Shown in pieces: positions 41,570-49,211 of a DNA stretch of 64,000 nt. Every line of letters starts with the position of its first letter. Positions within the stretch are counted from its first letter, which is position 1. The translations under genes were made by a program, and so were the position numbers. The DNA is taken from positions 62,001-126,000 of the forward strand of contig CAWJPF010000013.1 of assembly GCA_963844625.1 (NCBI GenBank). The letters run 5' to 3'. Source of the DNA: Palsa-504 sp963844625. Its GTDB lineage: Bacteria; Actinomycetota; Actinomycetes; Streptosporangiales; Streptosporangiaceae. Under the pieces are notes generated by a model. The model was given only the letters and a program-made list of their open reading frames with translations, was not told the DNA's origin and searched no databases.

Positions 41570-41634
41570 TTCCAAGGCTGCGTTCGTCCCGGGCAACGGC
41601 CACACTTCACCGTCCGGAGCCCTGGCAGAACGGA
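41570..41634. repeat. 65-bp direct repeat, copy 2
   Basis: Second copy of the repeat at 40426-40490, with two substitutions. The 268 bases that follow, up to the IS element, are unusually AT-rich in places (GTTCTATTAAGTACAGAG) and hold no gene. Confidence 0.9.
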
Positions 41635-41902
41635 CGCTTGTAGGCTGACCGCATGCCTCGCCGCACATTGCGGCGCCTTCGCTGGGCTCCGTGTCCTGTC
41701 GGGTTCCGCCAGCGCCCCGGGATGATCCCAGTGGTCCTGTGCGCCCCTCCACCTCACCAGCCCCAGACTTGATTCAATGAATGCCACTCCAGCTGTTCTA
41801 TTAAGTACAGAGCCACTTTCATTGGGATGCCGTGCCTAAGCTCGACCACCGACGTAAATTCTGGCGCTGTCTTGATGTGCCGGCAGGCGGATAAATGATC
41901 TT

Positions 41903-43528
41903 GGTGGTATTCGGGCGTGGCTTTCCGCCGCTGCCTGTTCTGCGGCTTGTCCGGTTCTTCGGCTGGGGACAGGTGCTGGCGGGTGGCCGGAGGGCCGTGC
42001 GGGTGCGGTGACCGGGTCGGGGCTGGTCAGGCCGCGATGGCGGGCGGGCCGCAGGCGGCTTGGAACAGGTTCATCCATTCGGTCTCGCGGTGCCAGCCTT
42101 CGGGCAGGTGCATGGTGATGTGGCCGCGGCCGTGGCGGGCGATGCGGGCGGCGACGGCGATCAGCTGGCGGCGGATGGTCGCGCCGCGGGCTTTGGCGTG
42201 ACGATGGCCCGGCCAGGCTGCCGGCGGCGCGGGTCAGGTTATGGCAGATGGCGGCCAGGGTGAGCCAGGCGGCGTTGGCGGGGAAATGCCCTGATGGCAG
42301 GTGCGCGAGAGGCCCGTCGGTCCAGGTCCGCGAAGACCTGCTCGACGATGGCGTGGTCGCGGTGCTGCGCCTCGGCCTGGATCATCTCGAACGGCGAGTC
42401 GGTGAACAGGGCGTGGTACCGCCAGATCGGTGAACAGCTCGTCCTGGCCTCCGGCGGCTTTGCGGTTGAGGTCCTTGACCCGGCGGACGATCAGCCGGGC
42501 GGTGATCGCCTGGCCTTTCCTGGCCGCGAACGCCGTGTAGGGCACTCGGCGACCTCGGCGTCGGAGATCAGCCGGTGCTGGTCCTCACCCAGACCGCCCG
42601 CGGGCAGGTGATCGGGTCAATGGCTCCTTGACGATGGAGGCGATCGCGGCGCGGATCTTGGGGTCCATCGGCACGGTGACCGAGAAGCACGCGCCGCCGC
42701 GGCGGATCGCGCCCAGCACCGCGGCGGAGTAGTACGCCGAGTCGATCCGGAACACGAGCTGGCCGGTGCATCCGGCCTGGCGGGCGGTGCTGATCGCCTC
42801 GGCGGCCAGCGACGCGGCGCCGCGGGCGGAGTTCGCGTTGCCGCCGCGCAGCCGGGTCGCCGCGATCACCGGCGCGGCCAGCGGCGTGGAGATCACCGCG
42901 GCCAGCGCGTTCAGCCCGCGGACCAGCAGGCTCTTGCCCTGGATCTTCGTGTGCCCGAACCCGGCGCCCTGCTTGGCGTGCCCGTAGACGCGTTTTTGCA
43001 TGGAGTCCATGTCGATGAACGCCAGCACATCAGCGCCGGGCAGCAGCGGCGCGCCCGCCGCCAGGCTCGCCAGGAACTGGCGGGCCACAGCATCGAGCTG
43101 CCGCACGTTCCCCAGGTGAACGAGCGCAGGAACGACCCCAGCGTGGACGGCGCCCGGATGCCGCCGAACAGCTCGGCCATGGCGCCGTGCCGCAGGACGT
43201 CCATGTCATCGATGCTGTCCGCCCCGGCGGCCATCCCCGCGACCAGGCAGGGGATCTTCAGGTGCGCGTTCACCCGCACCGGCTGGCGATCCTGACGTGC
43301 TCGCCGGCCAGGTCCGCCAGGCCGCAGCGCTGCGCCAGGGCCATGACCGGGACCAGGCCAGCCCGCGACACGAGATTCGGGTCATCAAACGATGCGTGCG
43401 TCTTCGCCGGATCATGCGACAATCGCACTTGCGAGGTGTCCTCTCGAGCTCGGGACATGGAAGCTTCAGTAACTCCCATCGTCCCAGCTCAGAGGGCACC
43501 TTTCGCGTCGACACGCCCGAATGCGACC
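41903..43528. mobile_element. IS1380-family insertion sequence, degenerate
   Basis: About 1.63 kb. Candidate terminal inverted repeats: GGTGGTATTCGGGCGTG (41903-41919) and, inverted, 43512-43528, matching at 15 of 17 positions. The size and the single minus-strand transposase fit IS1380. No target-site duplication is evident at the ends (ATCTT versus CTATT), so later rearrangement or misplaced ends are possible. Confidence 0.6.
42027..43479 (-). pseudogene. IS1380-family transposase, several frameshifts
   Basis: Readable pieces in order on the minus strand: FDDPNLVSRAGLVPVMALAQ, AHLKIPCLVAGMAAGADSID, GGIRAPSTLGSFLRSFTWG, the catalytic-Asp regions VLAFIDMDSMQKRVYGHAKQ and VFRIDSAYYSAAVLGAI, PYTAFAARKGQAITARLIV, KAAGGQDELFTD, then HLPEGWHRETEWMNLFQAAC and GPPAIAA with the TGA at 42027. 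At least four changes of frame are needed, so no functional transposase is encoded as read. Confidence 0.8.
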
Positions 43529-43668
43529 CTATTTACGCGGTGGATTGAGGCTAAGAGCAGTCCGTCGAGGGCGTGACCACTATCTCCTCGAAACGGGCGG
43601 GCTCGACCGCGAGCCCATTGTCCAACGCTGCAGGCGCTGCCTTGGCAGTTGGCTGCGGCCCTCGTTTG

Positions 43669-43922
43669 TTATGTACCGGTCACATCGGCCCGGGTCCGTG
43701 CCACGATCTGGTTTGCTTCTTCCTCGGTGATCTCGATGAACTCGTTTTGCAGGTCGCCGCGCTCGGCGGAGACCACATGGCGTGCGTTCCCAGACGAGAT
43801 CTTGCTGAATGCCTCATCCCGCCGACCACCGGCTCGGAGTAGATGCGCCGGAGAACGCCTGCAGGCTGCTCGCGGCTACTTAGGTCATCAACAATTGCGT
43901 AGTAGGTTATCTTGTCCGCCAT
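43669..43922 (-). pseudogene. Probable immunity protein for the adjacent toxin, one frameshift
   Basis: Starts MADKITYYAIVDDLSSREQP, then LRRIYSEPVVGGM; a one-base shift restores EAFSKISSGNARHVVSAERG, DLQNEFIEITEEEANQIVA and RTRADVTGT before the TAA at 43669. Small acidic proteins of this layout (short strand-rich N-terminus, FIEITEEEA helix near the end) commonly follow polymorphic toxin genes in actinobacteria. The neighbour relation, acidity and size support an immunity role; no sequence family is claimed. Its start is one base from the toxin's stop. Confidence 0.55.
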
Positions 43923-44880
43923 CTATGTCTCTTTCCGGTAGTCGGGAATGTCGGCGGCTCCGGGCGGAACCGGCACATCGGCTGCGATTTTCTTCTGAAA
44001 GGCTTCCAGGACAAGCTCCTCGAACGCATCGGCCTGCTTGCTTCGGATCCGCTCATAGGCGGTATGGGTGAGCTGCTTGGCCTCGAAGCTGATACGCGTA
44101 TGAAACTGCACTTCGAACCGCCGGCCGGTGTCCGGCTCGATCCACGTGCTGTTGATGCCCTTGTACTGATCATCGGACCAGTAATTTTTGAGTTTGTCGC
44201 AGCTTGAAGCCCTCGCCTTTCAGGCGCTCCATGTCAGCCCAGACGCCTTGAGTGTAGCGGGACTCCCGGTACTGAAAGGTGTAGCGGATCGTGTCAGACA
44301 CAAGCGACACGGCCTCTTCCGGAGAGTGCTTCAGCAGCTTGATACCGTTGTAGACCTTCTCTTTGATGCGGTCGTGGCCTTTCAGGCGGTGCTCGAAGCC
44401 GATCAGGTGGCGGTCCGGATCTTGGCTTTCGACGGAGCGCAGCGCGGGTGAGATCTTTTCTTCCTCGCATTTGGCGATGCGGTCGCACTCTGCGTCAACT
44501 CGGCTGTTGTCGGCGGCGTCGAGGACTCTCTTGCTGTCCACGCGCCAGGAGCCCGCCGGGTCTTTCGATCTGTCGACCGCTGGGCGCTCCGTAGGCGGCC
44601 ACTTGCGTTGGTACTCGCCCCACATCCAGCGGGACTCTGCTATTTTCTCCTGCCACCTCTCCTCGGCGGCCCACTCCTCCGCAACGGCCTGTCGCGCCGC
44701 AGCGGATTCTTCCTTCGAGACCGTCACGCGCAGGTCGGCGTAATACTCCTGCCGGGTGCGCGTCTCGGCCTGGGCGTTACCGTCGCGGCCAGCACAGTCG
44801 CCGGTGCCATCCTGGTCGTCCCGGCGATCTGGGTGGTCATCTGGCGGCATGTCAGCGTCACCGGGCCGGTCGGCTCCCAC
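43923..44880 (-). pseudogene. RelA/SpoT-like (RSH-fold) toxin-type protein, one frameshift
   Basis: Reads MPPDDHPD...RQEYYADLRVTVSKEES, then WMWGEYQRKWPPTERPAVDR, then the domain: DPDRHLIGFEHRLKGHDRIK, VSDTIRYTFQYRESRYTQGV, and after a one-base shift near 44200 KLKNYWSDDQYKGINSTWIE, GRRFEVQFHTRISFEAKQ, THTAYERIRS, PVPPGAADIPDY. The order RIKEK / D-IRYTF / YKGIN-TW / G-FEVQFHT mirrors the RelA/SpoT synthetase core (K-x-R-I-x-x-K; Y-R-S-x-H; G-x-x-x-E-x-Q-x-R-T). About 315 residues without a secretion module, like a C-terminal toxin cassette. Nucleotide pyrophosphorylation ((p)ppGpp or (p)ppApp) is inferred, not shown. Confidence 0.6.
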
Positions 44881-45144
44881 CGGACCTCACCGCCATCCCC
44901 GAGCGCAGGACGTTACTGAAAGTATGTTGACTATCGCGGTAAGTAGCATATTAGTAGGGCACGGACGAGTGAGGCCGACGCCGGGAGGCACGTATCCAAC
45001 CGCCACCTTCTAAAACGATGTCAACCCGGCACCGGTTCAGCGGCATGTAACGAGCGCTCGCCCGGTTGTGCGCGCCGAGCCCCTGTATCTGACGGGACGT
45101 GACGGAGCTGGCTGCGGCCACACCATGATCCTCAGAGGGTCAGT

Positions 45145-45525
45145 TCAGTAGGGACGATCGGGATGTATCTGGTTGTACGCGGTGATGGCCGGGCCAGGGA
45201 TGGTACCGTCGGCGCCTAGTTCGAAGCCTGCGCTGAGGGCCCAGTTCCTGACTTCGGATGTGCTGGCCTGCCACTGTGAGCCGGTGATCTCGGTGCCTGG
45301 CTGGCGTGGCCGGGCCACCCGGATCGCCTCGGCGACGAGATCGGCGGCGCGCCGCGTTCGCTTGATCGCCAGTTCGGTGAACACGGCGCCGGAAAGCTCC
45401 TCCACGGTGCGGCCGGGCCGCTCGCGCTCGAGCTTGCGCACGGTCGCGGCGAGTTCGTCCAGGCTGAAGACGCGCACCGGGTTATCGAACAGGCCCAGCG
45501 GGGTGCGCGCTGGATGTGACGCCAT
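45145..45525 (-). CDS. Lsr2-like C-terminal-domain protein
   Basis: 126 residues. C-terminal STSEVRNWALSAGFELGADG then TIPGPAITAYNQIH matches the Lsr2 DNA-binding domain pattern (x-x-V-R-x-W-A-x-x-x-G...G-x-I-P-x-x-V-x-x-A-Y). The N-terminal part (FSLDELAATVRKLERERPGR...) is helical and replaces the Lsr2 oligomerisation domain. A nucleoid-associated or xenogeneic-silencing-type DNA-binding protein is inferred, fitting its place next to a mobile island. The ATG at 45525 is preferred over the 27-codon longer frame. Confidence 0.6.
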   Translation of the reverse strand: MASHPARTPLGLFDNPVRVFSLDELAATVRKLERERPGRTVEELSGAVFTELAIKRTRRAADLVAEAIRVARPRQPGTEITGSQWQASTSEVRNWALSAGFELGADGTIPGPAITAYNQIHPDRPY

Positions 45526-45610
45526 ACGGCCACGGTAACCCGCGGGCGGATGGCGCGAGTGGCGACTCAGCCAGGAAGAGCGGTAACTGAGCGAGGAAGG
45601 AGCCAAGGTC

Positions 45611-45675
45611 CCGGTCCGGCCCGCAAATTTATGCCCGAACGAACCGGGGTGCCAGCCCGCGGTAAACCGCTGGCC
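45611..45675. repeat. GTTCGG-family element, full copy g
   Basis: Left arm CCGGTCCGGCCCG, AT-rich loop CAAATTTATG, right arm CCCGAACGAACCGG, then GGTGCCAGCCCGCGGTAAAC and CGCTGGC, whose tail forms its own GCCAGC/GCTGGC stem. Lies between the Lsr2-like gene and the AhpD-like gene. Confidence 0.65.
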
Positions 45676-45748
45676 TTCGCCTGGCTGTCACATCGCGCCG
45701 GGCTGCTGCGTCAGTAGGTGTGACAGCTCACACGGCAAGGAGATCACC

Positions 45749-46222
45749 ATGGATGCACGTTTGAACTACCAGGGCAACGCCGTTGCGATGAAGTTCGTGA
45801 AGCACCTCATCTCGGCGGGCAAGGTCGTGTCGGACTCGACGCTGCCGGCCGCGACGCAGCAGCTGGTGGAGATCCGCGCCAGCCAGATCAACGGCTGCGC
45901 CGTCTGTCTCGACATGCACACCAAGGACGCCGCGCACGCCGGGGAAACCTCGGCACGGCTGAACCTGGTCGCGGCCTGGCGGGAGGCGACGGTCTTCACC
46001 GAGGCCGAGCGAGCCGCCCTGGAACTGGCCGAGCAGGGCACCCGCATCGCCGACGCCGCCGGCGGGGTGACCGACGAGGCATGGGCGAATGCCGCCAAGC
46101 ACTACGACGAGGAGCAGCTCGCCGCCCTAGTGTCGCTCATCGCTGGTATCAACGCCTGGAACCGCATGAACGTCATCACCCAGCAGCCCGCCGGCGACTA
46201 CCAGCCCGGCCAGTGGGGATAA
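45749..46222 (+). CDS. Carboxymuconolactone decarboxylase / AhpD-like protein
   Basis: 157 residues. AhpD-type all-helical fold with the CxxC redox pair and downstream His: EIRASQINGCAVCLDMHTKD. The helix after it (FTEAERAALELAEQGTRI) and SLIAGINAWNRMNV are standard. Likely a peroxidase-linked disulfide reductase or general antioxidant protein. AAGGAG lies 12 bases before the ATG. Single gene, with a GTTCGG element upstream. Confidence 0.85.
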   Translation: MDARLNYQGNAVAMKFVKHLISAGKVVSDSTLPAATQQLVEIRASQINGCAVCLDMHTKDAAHAGETSARLNLVAAWREATVFTEAERAALELAEQGTRIADAAGGVTDEAWANAAKHYDEEQLAALVSLIAGINAWNRMNVITQQPAGDYQPGQWG

Positions 46223-46311
46223 CCAGCCGCCACGAGCGGTGACGGTGGTTCCCGCCCCTCCCCACTCCGCGCCGCGCGGGCGAATAACGCTGCAGGTTTG
46301 CGTCGTCCGCG

Positions 46312-47517
46312 TTAGGACGGGGGCGGGCTGGGCAGCGTGATGGCGTTGGCGGCCTCTTTGACGCCTCTGGTCGCGAGGCTGAGGACCCAGTTCTTGCCGG
46401 GCATGTACGGCAAGACCCTGATGCCTTGATTCTGCAGCCAGATCTGCCGGCGACTTGTCGGCGTGAACCGCTTGGCGTTGCCGTTGGCTATCTGCTGGTT
46501 GCGCTCGACGAAATCCTGCATGCGCTGCTGGTAGCCCGCGAAGGCGTCACCATGGTCGCCGTCTGCGGCGCGCAGCTCGCTGGCGAGGACGTAGGCCCCG
46601 ACCAGGGCGAGGCTGCTCCCCTGGCCGGACAGCGGCGACGGGCAGTAGCCAGCGTCGCCGACAAGCGTGACCCGCCCGGCCGACCAGCTGCCCATGCGGA
46701 CCTGGCTAACGGAGTCAAAGTAGAAGTCCGGGGCCTCCCGCATGGCCGTGAGCAGCCCGGGTACCTCCCAGCCCTCCCCGGCGAACGCGGCGGCGAGGAG
46801 TTCCTGCTGCTGGCCGCGGTCACGGTAGTCGTAGTCGAGCGGCTCGGAGGCGAAGAAGAAGATCGCCCGCGCCTCGCGATTGCCTCGCGCGCTGGTGACA
46901 GCCACCGACTTGCCGGGGGTCACGTAGATGAGCTGCCAGTAATCGAGCTCCAGGTCGTTGGGGATGGTGAACACTGAAAGGTACAGGCCCAGATGACCGA
47001 TGAAGCGCGACTCCGGGCCAAAGGCCAGGCTGCGCACCCGGGAATGCAGCCCGTCGGCGCCCACCACAAGATGGAACGTGCGCGGTGCCGACCGCTCGAA
47101 AGTCACCGTGACGCCGTCCGCGGCGTCGGTCAGGCTCGAGATGGAATCGTCGAAGATGTACTCGACGTCATTCCTGGCGGCCTGGTACAGGATGCTCACC
47201 AGGTCACCGCGGACGATCTCTACATCCTGCGGGTCGATGACCCCGAACGCGCCGTTGAGGCTGGCCAGCCGCTTCCCGGCAGAGCTCACGTAGGACATCC
47301 CGCGGGTGCCGGTACGCGCGGCCCGGGCCGCGTCCAGGATCCCCGTCCGCCGGGCCACTTCGATCGCCGCCCCGCGCAGGTCAACGGCCTGGCCGCCGTC
47401 GCGCGGCGCGGGCGCCCGCTCCACCACGACCGGGGTGAAGCCGAGCCGCCGCAGCCAGTAGGCCAGCGCCTGCCCGGCCACGCCGGCCCCCGAGATGAGC
47501 ACGTCCCTGTTCCGCAC
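46312..47517 (-). CDS. FAD-dependent aromatic monooxygenase, TetX/PHBH type
   Basis: 401 residues. FAD Rossmann motif ISGAGVAGQALAYWLRRLGF, the DG motif VVGADGLHSRVR, and the GD motif RVTLVGDAGYCPSPLSGQGS, in the standard order for class A flavoprotein hydroxylases. It would hydroxylate an aromatic or polyketide-type substrate (including possible tetracycline-like drugs) using NADPH and oxygen. Divergent from the TetR regulator at 47647 with strong operators between them, so it is probably induced by its substrate. Confidence 0.88.
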   Translation of the reverse strand: MRNRDVLISGAGVAGQALAYWLRRLGFTPVVVERAPAPRDGGQAVDLRGAAIEVARRTGILDAARAARTGTRGMSYVSSAGKRLASLNGAFGVIDPQDVEIVRGDLVSILYQAARNDVEYIFDDSISSLTDAADGVTVTFERSAPRTFHLVVGADGLHSRVRSLAFGPESRFIGHLGLYLSVFTIPNDLELDYWQLIYVTPGKSVAVTSARGNREARAIFFFASEPLDYDYRDRGQQQELLAAAFAGEGWEVPGLLTAMREAPDFYFDSVSQVRMGSWSAGRVTLVGDAGYCPSPLSGQGSSLALVGAYVLASELRAADGDHGDAFAGYQQRMQDFVERNQQIANGNAKRFTPTSRRQIWLQNQGIRVLPYMPGKNWVLSLATRGVKEAANAITLPSPPPS

Positions 47518-47530
47518 CGAGCCTCCCTGG

Positions 47531-47611
47531 CCTTATCTGCTTACACAGAAAACTGATATCAATGTAAACAGATAGTATGCCTTCGACTGTGTACACTGCA
47601 AGCAGATAAGG
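47531..47611. promoter_or_regulatory. Divergent TetR operators
   Basis: CCTTATCTGCTT (47531-47542) and AAGCAGATAAGG (47600-47611) are perfect inverted 12-mers 57 bases apart, one at each promoter. Between them lie TGTAAACAGATAG and the palindrome GTGTACAC. Looping or coordinate repression of both genes by the TetR is inferred. Confidence 0.6.
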
Positions 47612-47646
47612 CGGCCCCGGCAGGACACCTGGATGGGCACAACACC

Positions 47647-48357
47647 ATGGGCATTCCGGACTACGTGGACCTGGCCTGGCACGGTGACGACAGCAGGCGG
47701 CCAGGGCCCCAGCGCAGCCTGCACATACGCGCGATCGCTGCGGCCGGCGTAGAGCTGGCTGACGAAGGCGGCCTCGGCCGCGTGTCCATGCGGACCGTCG
47801 GAGCGCGGCTCGGCATGACCTCAATGGGCCTGTACCGCTACGTTCGGGCCAAGGACGAGCTGCTCGCGCTCATGATCGACGAGGCCATCGGGCCGCCGGA
47901 CTTCCCTGCCTACGGCCGGGCGCGCTGGCGCAACCGGCTGTCAGCCTGGGCCTACGCCGCGCGCTCCAGGCTCGAGGCCCACCCCTGGGTGCTGGGTGTG
48001 TCCCTGCCGGATCCTCCCGCGCTCCCGTACCAGATCCAGTGGACCGAGCGCGGGCTCGAGGCCCTGCAGCCGACCCGCCTGGCCGAGACCGAGAAGCTGT
48101 CGGCGCTGCTGCTGGTCAATGTCTATGTCCGGGGCCAGACTCAGCTCGCGACCGGGCTGGGCCGCCAGGTCCGGCCCGGCGACAATCCGGGCCCGCAGTA
48201 CGCCCGGATGCTACTTCGGCTGGCCGACCCCGAACGCTTCCCCCGCCTGGTCGCCGCCATGACCCAGCACGCGACCGCCCCGCCGTCCGACTTCGCCGAC
48301 GATGAGTTCCGGTTCGGGCTCGGCACCGTCCTCGACGGGATCGCCTGCCGCGCATGA
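47647..48357 (+). CDS. TetR-family regulator
   Basis: 236 residues. Helix-turn-helix GRVSMRTVGARLGMTSMGLY then RYVRAKDELLALM, and a TetR_C-type effector domain (RARWRNRLSAWAYAARSRLE AHPW...). Matches regulators of the tetracycline-repressor subgroup more than the general AcrR group. Divergent from the FAD monooxygenase, its probable target. The stop is followed by a gene-free 310-base stretch. Confidence 0.87.
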   Translation: MGIPDYVDLAWHGDDSRRPGPQRSLHIRAIAAAGVELADEGGLGRVSMRTVGARLGMTSMGLYRYVRAKDELLALMIDEAIGPPDFPAYGRARWRNRLSAWAYAARSRLEAHPWVLGVSLPDPPALPYQIQWTERGLEALQPTRLAETEKLSALLLVNVYVRGQTQLATGLGRQVRPGDNPGPQYARMLLRLADPERFPRLVAAMTQHATAPPSDFADDEFRFGLGTVLDGIACRA

Positions 48358-48410
48358 CGCCCCGGCCGGCCCGCTAACCCGCCACCGCTCGGCGACGGTG
48401 AACGGTCGGC

Positions 48411-48575
48411 CGGCTGCCGGTGCGCAGCAGCGCCTGCCAGCAGCGGCTGAGCCAGTTCTTCACCCAGTGGTTCGACACCGCCTACCCGGCGGGCGGCGGG
48501 GCGAACCGGCCCATGATCACCGGCCCGGGCCTGGCCGGCCCGGGCTTCTACAGCGCTGCCGGGGTGTGCGGCTAG
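48411..48575 (+). pseudogene. C-terminal scrap of an unrecognised, possibly secreted protein
   Basis: Plus-strand codons QQRLSQFFTQWFDTAYPAGG then RPMITGPGLAGPGFYSAAGV and CG with TAG at 48573. The cysteine at the very end and the Gly/Pro-rich tail suggest the end of an exported protein. No start or upstream domain remains. The rest of 48358-48646 is empty. Confidence 0.3.
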
Positions 48576-48646
48576 GGCTGGGCTTCCAGGACTTCGGCTG
48601 CAGCTTGGATGATCGTCCAGAGCGACGCCTAGGGTGTTGGCTAGGT

Positions 48647-48662
48647 TGCTAGCATGCTAGCA
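48647..48662. promoter_or_regulatory. 16-bp perfect palindrome upstream of ribbon-helix-helix gene
   Basis: TGCTAGCATGCTAGCA, perfectly symmetric, 7 bases before the ATG of the ribbon-helix-helix gene; an additional GCTAG half-site lies just upstream (48640-48644, GCTAG). Typical of autorepression by RHH dimers. Confidence 0.65.
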
Positions 48663-48669
48663 TCGGGGC

Positions 48670-48849
48670 ATGGGCGACGAGGAGGTCAGGCAGTTCAACG
48701 TGTACCTGCCGGTCGGGCTGATCAAGCAGGTCAAGCATCACTCCATCGAGTCGGGCCTGTCCCTGTCGGCGTTGGTCGCTGACGCGCTGCGCGCCTACCT
48801 CGACGACGCCCACGAACAGCGACAGCAATCGTCTGGGGAGGAAACCTGA
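48670..48849 (+). CDS. Ribbon-helix-helix (CopG-type) DNA-binding protein
   Basis: 59 residues: MGDEEVRQFNVYLPVGLIKQ then VKHHSIESGLSLSALVADAL and RAYLDDAHEQRQQ. The FNVYLP beta-strand, two helices and the S-L-S-x-L-V turn are the standard RHH fold, as in antitoxin-like repressors. It ends one base before the next start (TGACATG), so it heads an operon with the VOC protein and the methyltransferase. It likely controls that operon through the palindrome in front of it. Confidence 0.8.
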   Translation: MGDEEVRQFNVYLPVGLIKQVKHHSIESGLSLSALVADALRAYLDDAHEQRQQSSGEET

Positions 48850-48850
48850 C

Positions 48851-49195
48851 ATGACCACCGACGGAATCGAGGCCGTGTTCCTGGAGACCCACAACTGGGG
48901 CAAGGCAGCGAAGTTCTTCCAGGCACTGGGCTTTGAATTGGAGTTCTCGACCGACCATAGCTCCGGCCAGCTCCGCAACGGCGACGGTCCCTACGTGTTC
49001 ATCGCTGAGGTCCCCGAGGACCGGCAACCCCAGGTGCAGATCGCGCTGAAGGTGACCGATGAAGATGCGTTCCGTCCCGATCCTGCCGTCGAGGTGGTCA
49101 CGCCGTTCGAGGACACCCACTACGGGACCAGGGAAATGACCGTCCGTGACCCCGACGGGCGTCTGTGGAGCCTCCAAGCTCGGGCCAAGAGCTGA
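48851..49195 (+). CDS. VOC-family (glyoxalase/bleomycin-resistance-like) protein
   Basis: 114 residues. betaalphabetabetabeta units: GIEAVFLETHNWGKAAKFFQ then ALGFELEFSTDHSSGQLRNG, and the final YGTREMTVRDPDGRLWSLQA. The first metal ligand position is Glu (FLETHNW) instead of the usual His, and the last strand ends WSLQ rather than EL, so metal binding is doubtful and it may be a ligand-sequestering protein. GGGGAGG precedes the ATG. Confidence 0.8.
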   Translation: MTTDGIEAVFLETHNWGKAAKFFQALGFELEFSTDHSSGQLRNGDGPYVFIAEVPEDRQPQVQIALKVTDEDAFRPDPAVEVVTPFEDTHYGTREMTVRDPDGRLWSLQARAKS

Positions 49196-49211
49196 CCGCA
49201 AGGAGAACTTC

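Noticed and set aside
44608..44919. Plus-strand frame with a hydrophobic stretch (GVTVAASTVAGAILVV) suggesting a membrane protein
   Set aside because: It is opposite the N-terminus of the RSH-like protein, whose motifs continue in the minus frame; hydrophobicity arises from the antisense of acidic Asp/Gly codons.
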